Assembly: GCA_040752975.1 (NCBI GenBank)
Contig: JBFMHF010000005.1
Coordinates: 50,967 to 114,966, forward strand
Length of the DNA stretch: 64,000 bases
From: JADLDB01 sp040752975
Lineage (GTDB): Bacteria; Myxococcota; Myxococcia; Myxococcales; Myxococcaceae
Direction of reading: 5' to 3'
The position numbers were made by a program, and so were the translations under genes. Below the pieces are notes generated by a model that was given only the letters and a program-made list of their open reading frames with translations, made no database searches and had not been told where the DNA came from. Of the stretch, positions 16,197-24,836 are shown one piece after another (the first letter of the stretch is position 1; each line of letters starts with the position of its first letter).

Positions 16197-17705
16197 TTAC
16201 CGGCAGAAGCCCATGATCGCGCCGGTGGTGCTGGTGACCCGCTTGCAGGTCTTCCCGCCGGTGCAGGTGGCATTCGGCTGGGTCGCGCAGCGGGTGGGCG
16301 GGGCGCCGCCGTCGGCAGGCGGGACGCAGGTGAGATCGCACACCGGCGTGCAGGTGGCGGTCTCGTCTCCGGTGAGGGCCACGCACATCTGGGCGTCGTC
16401 GCACGCGGCGCCGCGGAAGGCGTTGGTCTCGGCGCAGGCCATGTGCGGCCCCGCGATGGAGGTCTGCTGCGGGATGCACACGCCCGAGCCGTCCTGGCTG
16501 ACGACGACTTCTCCGTTGGGCTCGGTGGGCACGCAGCTGGTGGGCGACGAGCCGACGGGCGCGCAGTTGGCCTTCGCGGGATCGAAGACGTTGCAGGACT
16601 TCATGCACACGCCCACCACCGCGTTGTTGTTGGGATCGGTGTAGCGGTAGATGTTCACGCACGCCTCGTCGGCGTTGCAGGCGGGCTGCGGGGTGAAACC
16701 ACGCGACGGCGGGTTGGCGTTGCACAGCCGCAGGCAGACGCCGGTGTCCGAGCCCGACGTCATCGCGCACTCGAGGCCCGTGCCGCACTGGGTGGCGACG
16801 GCGCCGGCCGAGAAGTCCAGCTTGCACGGCTGGCCTTCGGCGGCCTGGCCAGGCGGACGGCAGGTGTCGAACGGGTAGAAGCCCTCGTTCCAGAACTTGA
16901 AGGTGGCGTAGGTGCAGTTGCCCGTGCCCTTGCCGGGCTGATCGGTGATGTTCCCATTGCCGTCCTTGAGCAGACAGGTGTTGCTGACGGGCACGGTGAG
17001 GCGGGCACAGACATTGCCGGCGCAGTTGGCCGACACGCCGCCGTCCACCGTCCGGAAGCCGCCGTCGACGGGGATGAACTGGTTGCACTCCTGGTCGCGG
17101 AAGAGACCCTGGGGCAGGCAGCCGGCGCCGGTGTCGAGGTTGGCGCACAGCTCGCCGCGGTCGCACACGCCCATGGTGGCATCGCAGTCCTTGACGCAGA
17201 TGGCGAGATCCTCACCGAAGACGGGGTCGCAGATCTCCCCGGTCGGGCACTTGGCCGTCTCGCTGCCGGGGGTGCACTGGTAGAACCGCTTGGGCGGCGC
17301 GCAGAGCGTGCCTTCGCACCACTTGCTCTCGACGGCACAGCTGTCGTCCGAGCCGCGCGCGGACGACAGGCACGTGCAGCCCCCGCCGATGCAGGCGATC
17401 TGCCCCTTCTCGCAGACCTGGCCGTTGCAGGCGACGACCACGTCACGGCACTCGTAGACGCCTTCCATGATCTTCACGCAGGTGCCGTTGTTGGGGCAGC
17501 CGCCGCAAGCGTCGACGCAGATGCGCTTGTCCTGGTCGCAGATCTGGTTGGCCGCGCAGCCGCCCGAGCACGCGTCGCGGGGCGGCGGGTTGCCGGCGTC
17601 GAACTCCGTTCCCGAGTCGGTGTTGGTGTTGTTGGTTGGGGGACAGGCGAGCAGAGCGCAGGCCAGCGCGCCGCAGGTGAAAACGGCGCCAAGTCGGTGA
17701 GTCAT
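16197..17705 (-). CDS. Cys-rich surface lipoprotein of myxobacterial type
   Basis: 502-residue lipoprotein. ATG 17705 gives a signal peptide with lipobox LLAC (Cys21), then a Thr/Asn/Asp linker and many short Cys modules of the form C..G..C....ICVDAC, CPTGEICDPVFGEDLAICVKDC and CDRGELCANL, EGF-like/trypsin-inhibitor-like knots common in outer-surface proteins of myxobacteria. More than 40 cysteines are present, implying extensive disulfides and extracytoplasmic location. No enzymatic motif is visible. AAGGA lies ten bases before the ATG, and a good promoter at 17752-17780 precedes it. Confidence 0.82.
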   Translation of the reverse strand: MTHRLGAVFTCGALACALLACPPTNNTNTDSGTEFDAGNPPPRDACSGGCAANQICDQDKRICVDACGGCPNNGTCVKIMEGVYECRDVVVACNGQVCEKGQIACIGGGCTCLSSARGSDDSCAVESKWCEGTLCAPPKRFYQCTPGSETAKCPTGEICDPVFGEDLAICVKDCDATMGVCDRGELCANLDTGAGCLPQGLFRDQECNQFIPVDGGFRTVDGGVSANCAGNVCARLTVPVSNTCLLKDGNGNITDQPGKGTGNCTYATFKFWNEGFYPFDTCRPPGQAAEGQPCKLDFSAGAVATQCGTGLECAMTSGSDTGVCLRLCNANPPSRGFTPQPACNADEACVNIYRYTDPNNNAVVGVCMKSCNVFDPAKANCAPVGSSPTSCVPTEPNGEVVVSQDGSGVCIPQQTSIAGPHMACAETNAFRGAACDDAQMCVALTGDETATCTPVCDLTCVPPADGGAPPTRCATQPNATCTGGKTCKRVTSTTGAIMGFCR

Positions 17706-17751
17706 GAGATGTTTTTCCTTCAGAGAACGGCCCAGCATCGAAAGGCGGCGC

Positions 17752-17780
17752 ACCCTATGGAGCAGGGTGTGAGATGTCAA
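17752..17780 (-). promoter_or_regulatory. sigma-70-type promoter of the Cys-rich lipoprotein gene
   Basis: On the minus strand TTGACA (17775-17780, consensus -35) and TAGGGT (17752-17757, -10) are 17 bases apart, placing transcription about 40 bases before the ATG at 17705. The spacer carries CATCTCACAC, related to a motif upstream of two other lipoprotein genes. Confidence 0.5.
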
Positions 17781-17819
17781 CGCCTACGGGCGTGCGGTTT
17801 GCAGCGAGGCTGAGGGCCG

Positions 17820-19277
17820 TCAGTACTTCGCGGTGACGCCCCAGACGATGGAGACGAAGGACTCTTCGCCGGCGCCGCCGCACTGCACGTCGTTGCAGAC
17901 GGTCCACTTCTGGCCCTGTCCGTAATAGCGATCGGAGAAGGCCAGGTAGCGGACCTGCAGCATCCACCCCAGCGGGCCCCAGACGTCACCGGAGAAGCCG
18001 CCGGTCAGCCCCCAGCCGGTGGACGAGGCGCCGCCGGTGGGATCGTTCAGGTTGCCGTAGCCGATGATCTGCTCGGGCGCGGGCCTGGGGTTCAAGAAGA
18101 GGCTCACGCCGAGATCGACGCGGAAGAAGGGCGCGATGGGAACGGAGGCGTCGACGCCGAAGACAGGAAAGCCGAGGCCGGTGGGGTAGGTGCGCTGGCT
18201 GGAAGGCAGCGCGGTGCCGGCGGTCGGATCGATGTTGAACATCTGCCCTTGCAGGCCGGCGCGGACGCCGACGTGGGCCAGGGGCGTGGGCTTGCCGTAG
18301 CCGACGCCGAAGAAGTAGCGCCAGCCGACCTGCAGGTACCAGCCGAGGTCGTTGGAGGTGACGGTGACGGGCATGCCCATGCCCTGCGGCGTCTCCTCGA
18401 CGATGCGCGTCAGAGACTGGCCGAAGTGGAACTCGGCGAGGAAGGTGAAGCCGCGCAGCCAGTCGTTGCCGATGCGGGCCAGCGGGTAGACCTCCACGCC
18501 CAGATCGAAGCCGAGGTAGGGGACGTTGGGGGAGAAGTCGATGGTGATGCCCTCGGGTCGGGGCATCGCCTGATCGTATTCCTTGCAGGCGGTGACGCCG
18601 GGGCGGAGGCACTGGGAGCGCCAGGTGGTGGTGCCGGCGAGCCAGCCGCGGACGAGCGGGACTTCGGCGGTGGCGCGCTTGCGCTTCTTGCCCTCGGTGT
18701 CGAGATCCGTGTCGCGGTTGGGATCTTCCGGAGGCGGAGGCGTGCTGGCGCCCGCGGTGAGATCGATGCCCCCTTCGCCCGTCTCGCCCGTCTCTCCCGT
18801 CTCACCGGACGCTCCGGTTTCACCTGTCTCGGCGCCGGGGGCAGGACGGGAAGCGCCCTGCTCACCGGCAGCGGCGATGGCGCGGGCCAGCTTGGTGGCG
18901 AAGTCGTCGGAGAGCAGGCCCTTCTTGACGGCGAGGCGTTTGGTCCAGAGCTCCTGCCCGGCGCGGTCATAGATGAGGACGGTGTAGTGCGTGGCGTCGA
19001 CCTCACCGCCGACGGCGGCGTCGAAGCGGACGGCGCGGGAGGTGCGCGCGACGCCGGCCGGCGTCATGGCGGCGGCCCCCTTGAGCTTCTGGGAGGCGGC
19101 GGCCTTCTTGTAGGCGCTCAGGGAAACGAGGGTGACGACGTTCGCGGCCTTGAGGGCGTCTTCGATCTGAGAACGGAGCTTGCCGTTGGAGTCACCGTCG
19201 ATCTCGAGGACGACGATCTTCTGCGCCCAGGCGGGAGCCGCGAGCAGGAGCGCGAGCAGTACGAGCGAGAGGCGCAT
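17820..19277 (-). CDS. outer-membrane beta-barrel-like protein with GETG linker
   Basis: 485 aa with a clear Sec signal peptide (MRLSLVLLALLLAAPAWAQ). Residues 20-145 (KIVVLEIDGDSNGKLRSQIEDALKAANVV...) look like the periplasmic domain that myxobacterial proteins use before a barrel. A low-complexity linker at about 150-172 repeats GETG several times. The C-terminal 290 residues alternate strands with many Gly/aromatic residues (YLGFDLGVEVYPL, GWYLQVGWRYFFGVGY, WMLQVRYLAFSDRYY) and end in ITAKY-like VTAKY, typical of a barrel closing strand. Function unknown; two Cys pairs appear in extracellular-like loops. Confidence 0.8.
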   Translation of the reverse strand: MRLSLVLLALLLAAPAWAQKIVVLEIDGDSNGKLRSQIEDALKAANVVTLVSLSAYKKAAASQKLKGAAAMTPAGVARTSRAVRFDAAVGGEVDATHYTVLIYDRAGQELWTKRLAVKKGLLSDDFATKLARAIAAAGEQGASRPAPGAETGETGASGETGETGETGEGGIDLTAGASTPPPPEDPNRDTDLDTEGKKRKRATAEVPLVRGWLAGTTTWRSQCLRPGVTACKEYDQAMPRPEGITIDFSPNVPYLGFDLGVEVYPLARIGNDWLRGFTFLAEFHFGQSLTRIVEETPQGMGMPVTVTSNDLGWYLQVGWRYFFGVGYGKPTPLAHVGVRAGLQGQMFNIDPTAGTALPSSQRTYPTGLGFPVFGVDASVPIAPFFRVDLGVSLFLNPRPAPEQIIGYGNLNDPTGGASSTGWGLTGGFSGDVWGPLGWMLQVRYLAFSDRYYGQGQKWTVCNDVQCGGAGEESFVSIVWGVTAKY

Positions 19278-19326
19278 GAAGGGCCCCCTTATGCCGTCAA
19301 TGGGGCGTCGTGTTCAACGATGTTCC

Positions 19327-20094
19327 CTACGCGCGGAGGATCGGCCAGCCCCTGCGCTTGCCCTCGGCCACCAGGGAATTGTCCGGGCCACCGTGAGGAG
19401 CGACGACGATCGCGTTGGCGGCGAAGGCGAGCATGTCGAGGTCGAGCTCACCGTTTCCGAAGGCGAGGACGGGGGCGACCTGGCGCCGCCGGAGCCACTC
19501 GACCTTCCCGGGGCCGCAGGTGACGGGGAGGAGGACCTGGCCGGAGAGGCGCCCGTCGACGACCTCGCACGAGACGCCGATGACGTGCTCATCGGGGATG
19601 CCGAGGGACCTGGCGCCGGGCAGCACCGCCCAGCGAGGGGAGGCGCTGCAGATCCACGGGACGAAGCCGGCGGCGGAGAGGGAGGCGAGGAGCGGGCGCA
19701 CGAAGCGGAAGATGCGCCCCTCGTAGCGGGTGCGGAAGAACTCGTCGCAGACGCGGCGGAGGAGCGCCTCCTCGAGTCCGGCCATCACCTCGACGGCGAA
19801 GGCGTAGGCGGCGGCGTGATCTCGCTCGAGGAGCTGCTCGTACTTCGCGTACACGCCGTCGCTCCTCGCGCCGAGCAGGCGTCGTTGGCCGAGCAGCCGC
19901 AGGAGATCTTCCCCGACGTCGCCGCGCCAGAGGGTGCCGTCGGCGTCGAAGACGACGGCCCTGCCCTGCCCTCCTTCGGCGAGGAGCGCGCCGACGACTT
20001 GCTCAACCGGGGCAGGCAGCACGAGGTGGCTGCATAGGCGCGAACGCAAGGCGGCACCAGCGGGTCCGAGCTCGCCGTCGGCCGCCGCGCGCAC
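19327..20094 (-). CDS. HAD-superfamily phosphatase (SerB-like)
   Basis: 255 aa. Motif I is VVFDADGTLW (Asp50, Asp52), a cap domain of helices follows (about 70-150), motif II lies in WICSASPRWA, Lys in GPGKVEWL, and motif IV is FGNGELDLDML. This pattern matches HAD family IB (phosphoserine phosphatase and lysophosphatidate-phosphatase-like enzymes). The substrate cannot be assigned: the cap is not diagnostic and no serine-pathway gene is adjacent. It starts at GTG 20094; no Shine-Dalgarno is evident, so a later start is possible. Confidence 0.82.
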   Translation of the reverse strand: MRAAADGELGPAGAALRSRLCSHLVLPAPVEQVVGALLAEGGQGRAVVFDADGTLWRGDVGEDLLRLLGQRRLLGARSDGVYAKYEQLLERDHAAAYAFAVEVMAGLEEALLRRVCDEFFRTRYEGRIFRFVRPLLASLSAAGFVPWICSASPRWAVLPGARSLGIPDEHVIGVSCEVVDGRLSGQVLLPVTCGPGKVEWLRRRQVAPVLAFGNGELDLDMLAFAANAIVVAPHGGPDNSLVAEGKRRGWPILRA

Positions 20095-20237
20095 GAAGGC
20101 GCTCGCGAATCGGGTGGATTGTCGCTGGGCCGTCCGAGGAGCGCCTTCACCTCGATCACCTCAACGAGTGACACGGCACGGCAGCGCAGCCGGAGTGAAG
20201 ACCCGCGGTCCAAGCGCCACCCACCAGCGCTCTGGGA

Positions 20238-20267
20238 CAGCGGGGACTGTCTGAGCAGACGCCGCTG
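20238..20267. promoter_or_regulatory. nested inverted repeat in the divergent region before the small lipoprotein
   Basis: CAGCGG (20238-20243) pairs with CCGCTG (20262-20267), and inside it GTCTG (20249-20253) pairs with CAGAC (20256-20260). It sits 17 bases before the ATG of the small lipoprotein at 20284 in the 189-base divergent gap, so it could act as an operator or mRNA leader hairpin. Nothing else is recognisable in this gap. Confidence 0.3.
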
Positions 20268-20283
20268 GCGTACGGTGCGGGCC

Positions 20284-20709
20284 ATGAAGCCGCTCGCTCT
20301 CACCGCCGCCTTCCTGGCAGGGCTCGCCCTCGCGTCCTGCACGAATGCCGCGCCGTGCTCGGTGTGTCCGCCTCTCGCCGGCACCTACGCCGTCTCCTGG
20401 GAGCGCGCCCTGCAGGTGACGGAGGGCTGCCCCCTGACCGGGCCGCAGCCGCTGACGCTCACCTTCTCCCAGGCCGGAGCGACCGCCTCCACCCTCGTCA
20501 ACGGCGTCGAACTCAACGGCTCCGTCTACGACACCTATGACTTCTCCCTCTCGGGCACGACCGTCGTCGGCGGCTACGTGCTCCGCGGCACCGTCATCCC
20601 CACCGACGCCGCCACGGACGCCGGCGTGCGCATCGTCGGCCACCTGACGACGCGCACCGACAACTGTGAGCTGCGGGAGAACTACGCGGGCGACAAGATC
20701 TCCAACTGA
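20284..20709 (+). CDS. small secreted lipoprotein, unknown function
   Basis: 141 aa. The signal peptide MKPLALTAAFLAGLALASC ends in lipobox LASC (Cys19). The mature region (TYAVSWERALQVTEGCPLTGPQPLTLTFSQAGATAS...) is beta-rich with Cys26/29 and two further cysteines, resembling a small lipocalin-like or beta-sandwich fold, which is inference only. No catalytic motif. Runs alone on the plus strand; the next gene converges. Confidence 0.75.
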   Translation: MKPLALTAAFLAGLALASCTNAAPCSVCPPLAGTYAVSWERALQVTEGCPLTGPQPLTLTFSQAGATASTLVNGVELNGSVYDTYDFSLSGTTVVGGYVLRGTVIPTDAATDAGVRIVGHLTTRTDNCELRENYAGDKISN

Positions 20710-20744
20710 GGCGATCTCCCAGTCACCCTGCCCTGCCCCTCTCC

Positions 20745-20870
20745 CTACTTCTTCGCCTTCTTCCCCGCGCCAGCGGCCTTCTCGGCCGCCTTCTTCCGCT
20801 CACGGCGCTTCTTCCACTTCAACCGGATGGTGTGGCGGACGCGGCGGTGCTTCGACTTGCTCTTGGCCAT
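20745..20870 (-). CDS. 41-residue Lys/Arg-rich basic protein
   Basis: Short gene with strong signals: ATG 20870 preceded by AAGGA five bases upstream, stop at 20745. The product is over 45 percent Lys+Arg, starting MAKSKSKHRRVRHTIRLKWK and ending in an Ala/Lys tail. Size and composition recall small ribosomal or ribosome-associated proteins (compare bL37/bS22-type and AURKAIP1/COX24-domain proteins), but no specific family can be asserted. It could equally be a nucleoid or RNA-binding peptide. Convergent with the small lipoprotein gene. Confidence 0.7.
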   Translation of the reverse strand: MAKSKSKHRRVRHTIRLKWKKRRERKKAAEKAAGAGKKAKK

Positions 20871-20957
20871 GGTCTTCCTTGCTCCTGACAACGGTGAGTG
20901 CCAACCAACGCGCGCCGCCTCGTAGCGGAAAATCGCTCCGCCGTCGTCACCAATCCT

Positions 20958-22238
20958 TCAGTCGTCCTTCGGCTCGTGCGCCGGGTATGGGATGCCCTCG
21001 GCGCTCCGCTTGCGCGACGGGGCCGCCGGATCCAGGTCGAAGGCGATCTGCCGATCGTCCGCCACCAGGGGCTCGGTCCCCGCGGGCACGGCCGGCTGCT
21101 GCGGCTCCTTCTTCACGCTCGCGAAGATGGGCCGCGTCGCGTCCACGAAGCGCCGCACCTCGTCCAACGGCAACGCCGGCACCCAGTTCCCGTGCACGCC
21201 GTCCATCTGCGTCGCCATGCACATGGAGTTGAGGATCGCCTCCTCCGTCGCCTCCATCACCGCCTCGTAGAGCGGATCGAGCCGCTGATCGAGGAGCAGC
21301 TTCATCTTGTAGACCATCTTCCTCGTGCGCCGCGGCACCACGTTCGCCGTCGAGAAGCCGACGATGATCTCTCCTGAGCCGTGGGCCGCGTAGCTGCCCA
21401 CCCGCCCGATGCCCAGGGACACGCGCTTGCACAACCGGTGGATCTGGTGCGGCAGGAGCGGTGCGTCCGTCGCCACCACCGCGATGATCGAGCCGTAGGC
21501 CATCCGCCGGCGCGGGAGATCGCGGAACTTCTCAGCCAGCACCTCTCCCACCGGCATGCCCGCCACCCGGAGGTTGTGCATCTTCCCGAAGTTGGACATC
21601 ACCAGGACGCCCAGCGTGTAGCCGCCGAACACCTGCGGCAGCTTCCGCGAGGACGTGCCGATGCCCGCCTTGAAGTCGCAGGTGATCATCCCCGTGCCGC
21701 CGCCCACGCACCCTTCTGCCACCGGCCCCGTGCGCGCCGCCTTCAGCGCCGCGCGCACGTGCTCGTCCTTCACGTGCTGACCGGAGATGTCATTGAGGTA
21801 GCTGTCGTCGCACTCGCCGACGACCGGGATGATCACGTCGTGCTCGTCGCCGATGCCCGGGTACTTCTCCACCATGTACCGCGCCAGCGCGTCCGACACC
21901 GCGCCCACGGCCATGGTGTTGGTCAACAGGATCGGCGTCTCGAGCAGCCCCCACTCCACCACCTGCGTCAGGCCGGCCACCTCGCCCGCGCCGTTGAGCA
22001 CGAAGGCGCCGCCCGCCAGGCGATCCATGAAGATGTTCCCCTCGTTGGGGATGATCGCCGTGACGCCCGTGCGCACCGGGCCCCGGCCCTTCACCAGCGG
22101 GCCCGCGTCGCCCCGGATGATCGTGGAGTGCCCCACCAGCACGCCTTCCACGTCGGTGATCGCGTTGTACTTGCCGGGCTTGAAGCGGCCCAGCGGGAGA
22201 TCGAGATCGCGAGCGCGGACGCGCTTCTCGGGGCTCAT
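20958..22238 (-). CDS. P1-family N-terminal-nucleophile aminopeptidase (DmpA-like)
   Basis: 426 aa cytoplasmic-type hydrolase. The hallmark is YGSIIAVVATDAPLLPHQ, in which autoproteolysis before Ser250 (Gly249-Ser250) frees the nucleophilic serine in DmpA-type L-aminopeptidase/D-esterases; here the residues fall at exactly 249-250. Other family segments are ITDVEGVLVGHSTI (27-40), NTMAVGAVSDAL, GCVGGGTGMITCDFKAGIGTSSR and GSGEIIVGFSTAN. Members cleave N-terminal residues or beta-peptides. A charged C-terminal extension of about 60 residues (ASVKKEPQQPAVPAG...) is added. No signal peptide. Confidence 0.92.
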   Translation of the reverse strand: MSPEKRVRARDLDLPLGRFKPGKYNAITDVEGVLVGHSTIIRGDAGPLVKGRGPVRTGVTAIIPNEGNIFMDRLAGGAFVLNGAGEVAGLTQVVEWGLLETPILLTNTMAVGAVSDALARYMVEKYPGIGDEHDVIIPVVGECDDSYLNDISGQHVKDEHVRAALKAARTGPVAEGCVGGGTGMITCDFKAGIGTSSRKLPQVFGGYTLGVLVMSNFGKMHNLRVAGMPVGEVLAEKFRDLPRRRMAYGSIIAVVATDAPLLPHQIHRLCKRVSLGIGRVGSYAAHGSGEIIVGFSTANVVPRRTRKMVYKMKLLLDQRLDPLYEAVMEATEEAILNSMCMATQMDGVHGNWVPALPLDEVRRFVDATRPIFASVKKEPQQPAVPAGTEPLVADDRQIAFDLDPAAPSRKRSAEGIPYPAHEPKDD

Positions 22239-22268
22239 GCCTCGCCACCTACCACGGCAGCGCCGACT

Positions 22269-23483
22269 TCAGTGCCAGAAGGGCATCCGCGGGCGCACGA
22301 AGGTGAGGCAGCGGGTGGCGCCGAGGCTGTCACACGCCTGCAAGCCCGTGCCCTCGGCAAAACGGAACCAGCCCACCAGGCCGCTCTCGGTTCCCTGGAC
22401 TGCGCGCGCGTAGGCCGGCGGCGCCAGTTCGCTCGACGACAGCGCCCGCGTCCAGAAGCGCAGCTCGCTCAGGAGCCCCTTGTAGTCCTCGTACTGCGAC
22501 AACACGCCGATCGCCGACTGCTTCTCCGCGCCGAAGAACCAGCCTTCCTGCCCCGACGGGAAGCCCGCCCAGTTGGCCCAGCGGGTCGCGAGGTTGGTCC
22601 GGACGTCGGAGATCGCGCTGCCCACCTGCACCCCGTCGACCCACAGCTCGAGCCGCGCCGACGTCGTGCCCTGCCAGCGGCGAACGCACGCCACGTGATG
22701 CCAGGCGCCGTCGAGGAGTGAAGGGGCATTCGAGGCGGGCCACGCCTGCACGCCCCACGTCCCGCCCGCGCCTGCGTTGCCCTCGTCTCCCAGCTGCCAG
22801 CGCACCCGGCCGCCCCCGTAGAACTGCAGGGAGAAGGTGCCTGCGCCGAAGTCGGAGTTGTTGTGCCCGTCGAGGAGGAAGTTGCCCTTGTACCACCAGT
22901 CCGACGCGCTCCCCGGCTGCGGATCCTGCGTGCACCACTGCGTGCGCTGCCCCGCCGTCCCGTCCACGCAGCCGCCCGTGGCCAACGTCGCGTCTGGACG
23001 GATCCACAGCTCGAAGGTGAACTCGCCCGCGCCGAAGCCGGGAGGGAGCTGCGTCAACTGGCCGTAGTCATCCTGCCCCTGCGGGTTGACGTGGAAGGCC
23101 ACCGCCCCGCCCGCCGCGCCGCCGTCCAGCGGAGGACGGTCGCCTGCTGTCCCCGCGTCGGACGTGCCCGCATCCGACGCGCCCGCGTCCGTGCCGCCCG
23201 CGTCCGAGGCCCCGGCGTCCGCGCCCCCGTCCGCCTGACCGCCATCGGCAAAGCCCGCGTCCATCGCGCCGGCGTCGCCTCCCGCGTCGGAGGGGCCCGC
23301 GTCCGCGTCCCCGCCGTCCAACGCGCCGGCGTCGACGTCTCCTCCATCTGCCGGGGCGCCGCCGTCGGGCCCCGCATCCGTCCCGCCGTCGAGGCCCGAG
23401 TCCACGCCTGCGTGCAATTCCCCGGTGCACGCTGCCGCGCCCAGCGTCAGCACGGCCAGACAAGCGAGGGAGGCGTGACGCAC
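22269..23483 (-). CDS. lipoprotein with Asp/Ala/Gly-rich stalk and LamG/concanavalin-like domain
   Basis: 404 aa. GTG 23483 gives a signal peptide with lipobox AAAC (Cys19). Residues about 26-118 form a low-complexity stalk made of DGG and DAG units, typical of myxobacterial surface lipoproteins. Residues about 125-390 resemble a LamG/concanavalin-A-like jelly roll (FTFELWIRPDATL, DGAWHHVACVRRWQGTT, LELWVDGVQVGSA, YKGLLSELRFWTRALSSSEL, GLVGWFRFAEGTG), which binds carbohydrate or protein ligands. No catalytic residues seen. A minus-strand gene that lies back to back with the membrane protein at 23554. Confidence 0.87.
   Translation of the reverse strand: MRHASLACLAVLTLGAAACTGELHAGVDSGLDGGTDAGPDGGAPADGGDVDAGALDGGDADAGPSDAGGDAGAMDAGFADGGQADGGADAGASDAGGTDAGASDAGTSDAGTAGDRPPLDGGAAGGAVAFHVNPQGQDDYGQLTQLPPGFGAGEFTFELWIRPDATLATGGCVDGTAGQRTQWCTQDPQPGSASDWWYKGNFLLDGHNNSDFGAGTFSLQFYGGGRVRWQLGDEGNAGAGGTWGVQAWPASNAPSLLDGAWHHVACVRRWQGTTSARLELWVDGVQVGSAISDVRTNLATRWANWAGFPSGQEGWFFGAEKQSAIGVLSQYEDYKGLLSELRFWTRALSSSELAPPAYARAVQGTESGLVGWFRFAEGTGLQACDSLGATRCLTFVRPRMPFWH
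23130..23408 (-). repeat. low-complexity GAC/GCC/GGC repeat tract encoding the DAG/DGG stalk
   Basis: Imperfect tandem units encoding Asp-Ala-Gly and Asp-Gly-Gly within the LamG lipoprotein gene. The units vary in phase (6-15 bases) and remain in frame; this is a coding stalk, prone to length change between strains. Confidence 0.6.
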
Positions 23484-23553
23484 CAGGAAAAGAGACCAAC
23501 CTCTCCCGCTCCGGTCAACCAACCGCTCGCGTCCGGCGCCCTCGTCGACGAGG

Positions 23554-24105
23554 ATGCCCGCGATGCTGGAGCGCGTCCTCAAGCTGAAGGGGCCCCTGCG
23601 CTGGCTCCACGGAGAGCGCCCTACGGCGCGCGACGTCTTCTTCGTCCACGCGGCTGGGCTCGCGTCGGCCGGCCTCGCCTTCGGCCTCTCCGACGGCTCG
23701 CTCCTGCGTCGATCGCTCCTCGCGGTGCTGGCCTGGGACGTCGTCGGCGGCGTCATCGCCCAGCACTCCCCCTCCACCAGCGCCTGGTACCTCGCGCAGC
23801 CGAAGTCGGCGCGGTACCTCTTCCTCGTGCTGCACGTCGCCCAGCCGCTGCTGCTCGGCTGGCTCGATCACCGACCGTCTGCCTGGGGCGTCACCGTGTG
23901 GGCCACCACCCTCTTCGTCGTCGCCCTCGTCAGCACCGTGAAGCGCGCCTGGCAGTGGCCCGCCGGCGCCTTTGGCTCGGCCGTCGTCTGCCTCGTCGTC
24001 TTCTCCGTCTACAAGCCTTCGCCGCTGGCCCTCTTCTACGTGCCCTTCTTCGCCCTCAAGCTGACCGCCGGCTTCGCCGTCCCCCACGCGCCGCGGAAGA
24101 GGTAA
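23554..24105 (+). CDS. polytopic membrane protein of unknown function
   Basis: 183 aa with about four to five transmembrane helices (DVFFVHAAGLASAGLAFGL, LLAVLAWDVVGGVIA, FLVLHVAQPLLLGWL, VTVWATTLFVVALV, ALFYVPFFALKLTAG). Family not recognised; the conserved-looking features are an N-terminal amphipathic helix and AWYLAQPKSARYLFLVLH. ATG 23554 has only a weak AGG close by; ATG 23563 is an alternative. No operon partner; the following 128 bases hold an 8-bp hairpin at 24152-24170. Confidence 0.65.
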   Translation: MPAMLERVLKLKGPLRWLHGERPTARDVFFVHAAGLASAGLAFGLSDGSLLRRSLLAVLAWDVVGGVIAQHSPSTSAWYLAQPKSARYLFLVLHVAQPLLLGWLDHRPSAWGVTVWATTLFVVALVSTVKRAWQWPAGAFGSAVVCLVVFSVYKPSPLALFYVPFFALKLTAGFAVPHAPRKR

Positions 24106-24151
24106 CCCCCGAGAAGCGCGTCAGAATCGGGCATGTAACCTTCGACACACA

Positions 24152-24170
24152 CGCCCTTTCAAAAAGGGCG
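24152..24170. terminator. 8-bp perfect hairpin between membrane protein and unknown operon
   Basis: CGCCCTTT (24152-24159) and AAAGGGCG (24163-24170) form a perfect stem with loop CAA, 47 bases after the upstream stop and 64 bases before the next start. It has no U-tract, so it may be a weak terminator or a regulatory element. Confidence 0.4.
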
Positions 24171-24233
24171 GCCGATCGCGCGACCACTCCCAGTGAACCG
24201 GCGCCTCGCGCGCCCCAAACCGGGAGAGAAGAC

Positions 24234-24806
24234 ATGGGCAACAGCATCGGCAGCACGCAGCGCAACGCAGCGATCCGCAGCACCGCCGCGGTGGCCGTCA
24301 GCACGCGGATCCCCCCCGGCGCCTCGAAGATGGCCGCCTTCTTCAAGATGGGGGCCTTCAAGGGCACCGACAACTCGATGGGCCACACGCACTACTACTT
24401 CCAGAAGGGCGCCCTGCGGTGCGGCCACGGCGGGAACGTCGTCGACCTCTACGTCGGCAGCGCGGCGCTCAGCGGCGAGACGGCGAAGGATCTGATGAAG
24501 GTCGCGCCGCAGCACCTCGGCAAGTTCGTCGGCGAGGTGAAGGGCAAGCTCGTCTTCGAGAAGGCCTCCGTCGATGTCTCGAAGGAGCCGCCGGTGGTCG
24601 AGCTCAAGAGCCCGAAGATGAAGGTGCCGCTGGAGGTCTTCGTCGAGGCCGTCGATCGGAAGCTGGGGGCGTTCCAGCCCAACCACAAGCTGGACCCCGC
24701 GGATCGCGACGGGCGCTACGCCGTCTACTACTTCGCGAAGGGCACGGTGGCCGTCCCGCTCGCGCAGACGGACGGCTTCGACAGCCAGTTCCCCGGCGGC
24801 CGCTGA
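24234..24806 (+). CDS. protein of unknown function, first gene of a three-gene unit
   Basis: 190 aa, unrecognised. GGGAGA lies six bases before ATG 24234. The N-terminal 35 residues are Ser/Ala-rich and unstructured-looking (MGNSIGSTQRNAAIRSTAAV); about 45-75 contain SMGHTHYYFQKGALRCGHGG with three histidines and a cysteine that could bind metal; the C-terminal half (VFVEAVDRKLGAFQPNHKLDPADRDGRYAVYYFAKGTVAVP) includes an Asp-rich turn. No signal peptide or membrane helix. The next two genes follow closely (30 and 18 bases), suggesting one transcript. Confidence 0.7.
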   Translation: MGNSIGSTQRNAAIRSTAAVAVSTRIPPGASKMAAFFKMGAFKGTDNSMGHTHYYFQKGALRCGHGGNVVDLYVGSAALSGETAKDLMKVAPQHLGKFVGEVKGKLVFEKASVDVSKEPPVVELKSPKMKVPLEVFVEAVDRKLGAFQPNHKLDPADRDGRYAVYYFAKGTVAVPLAQTDGFDSQFPGGR

Positions 24807-24836
24807 AGTCCACCACCCGCCCCTGGAGACTCGACC

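Noticed and set aside
23130..23408. Repeat tract considered as a CRISPR-like array
   Set aside because: Units are variable, in frame and encode an Asp/Ala/Gly stalk with no regular spacers.
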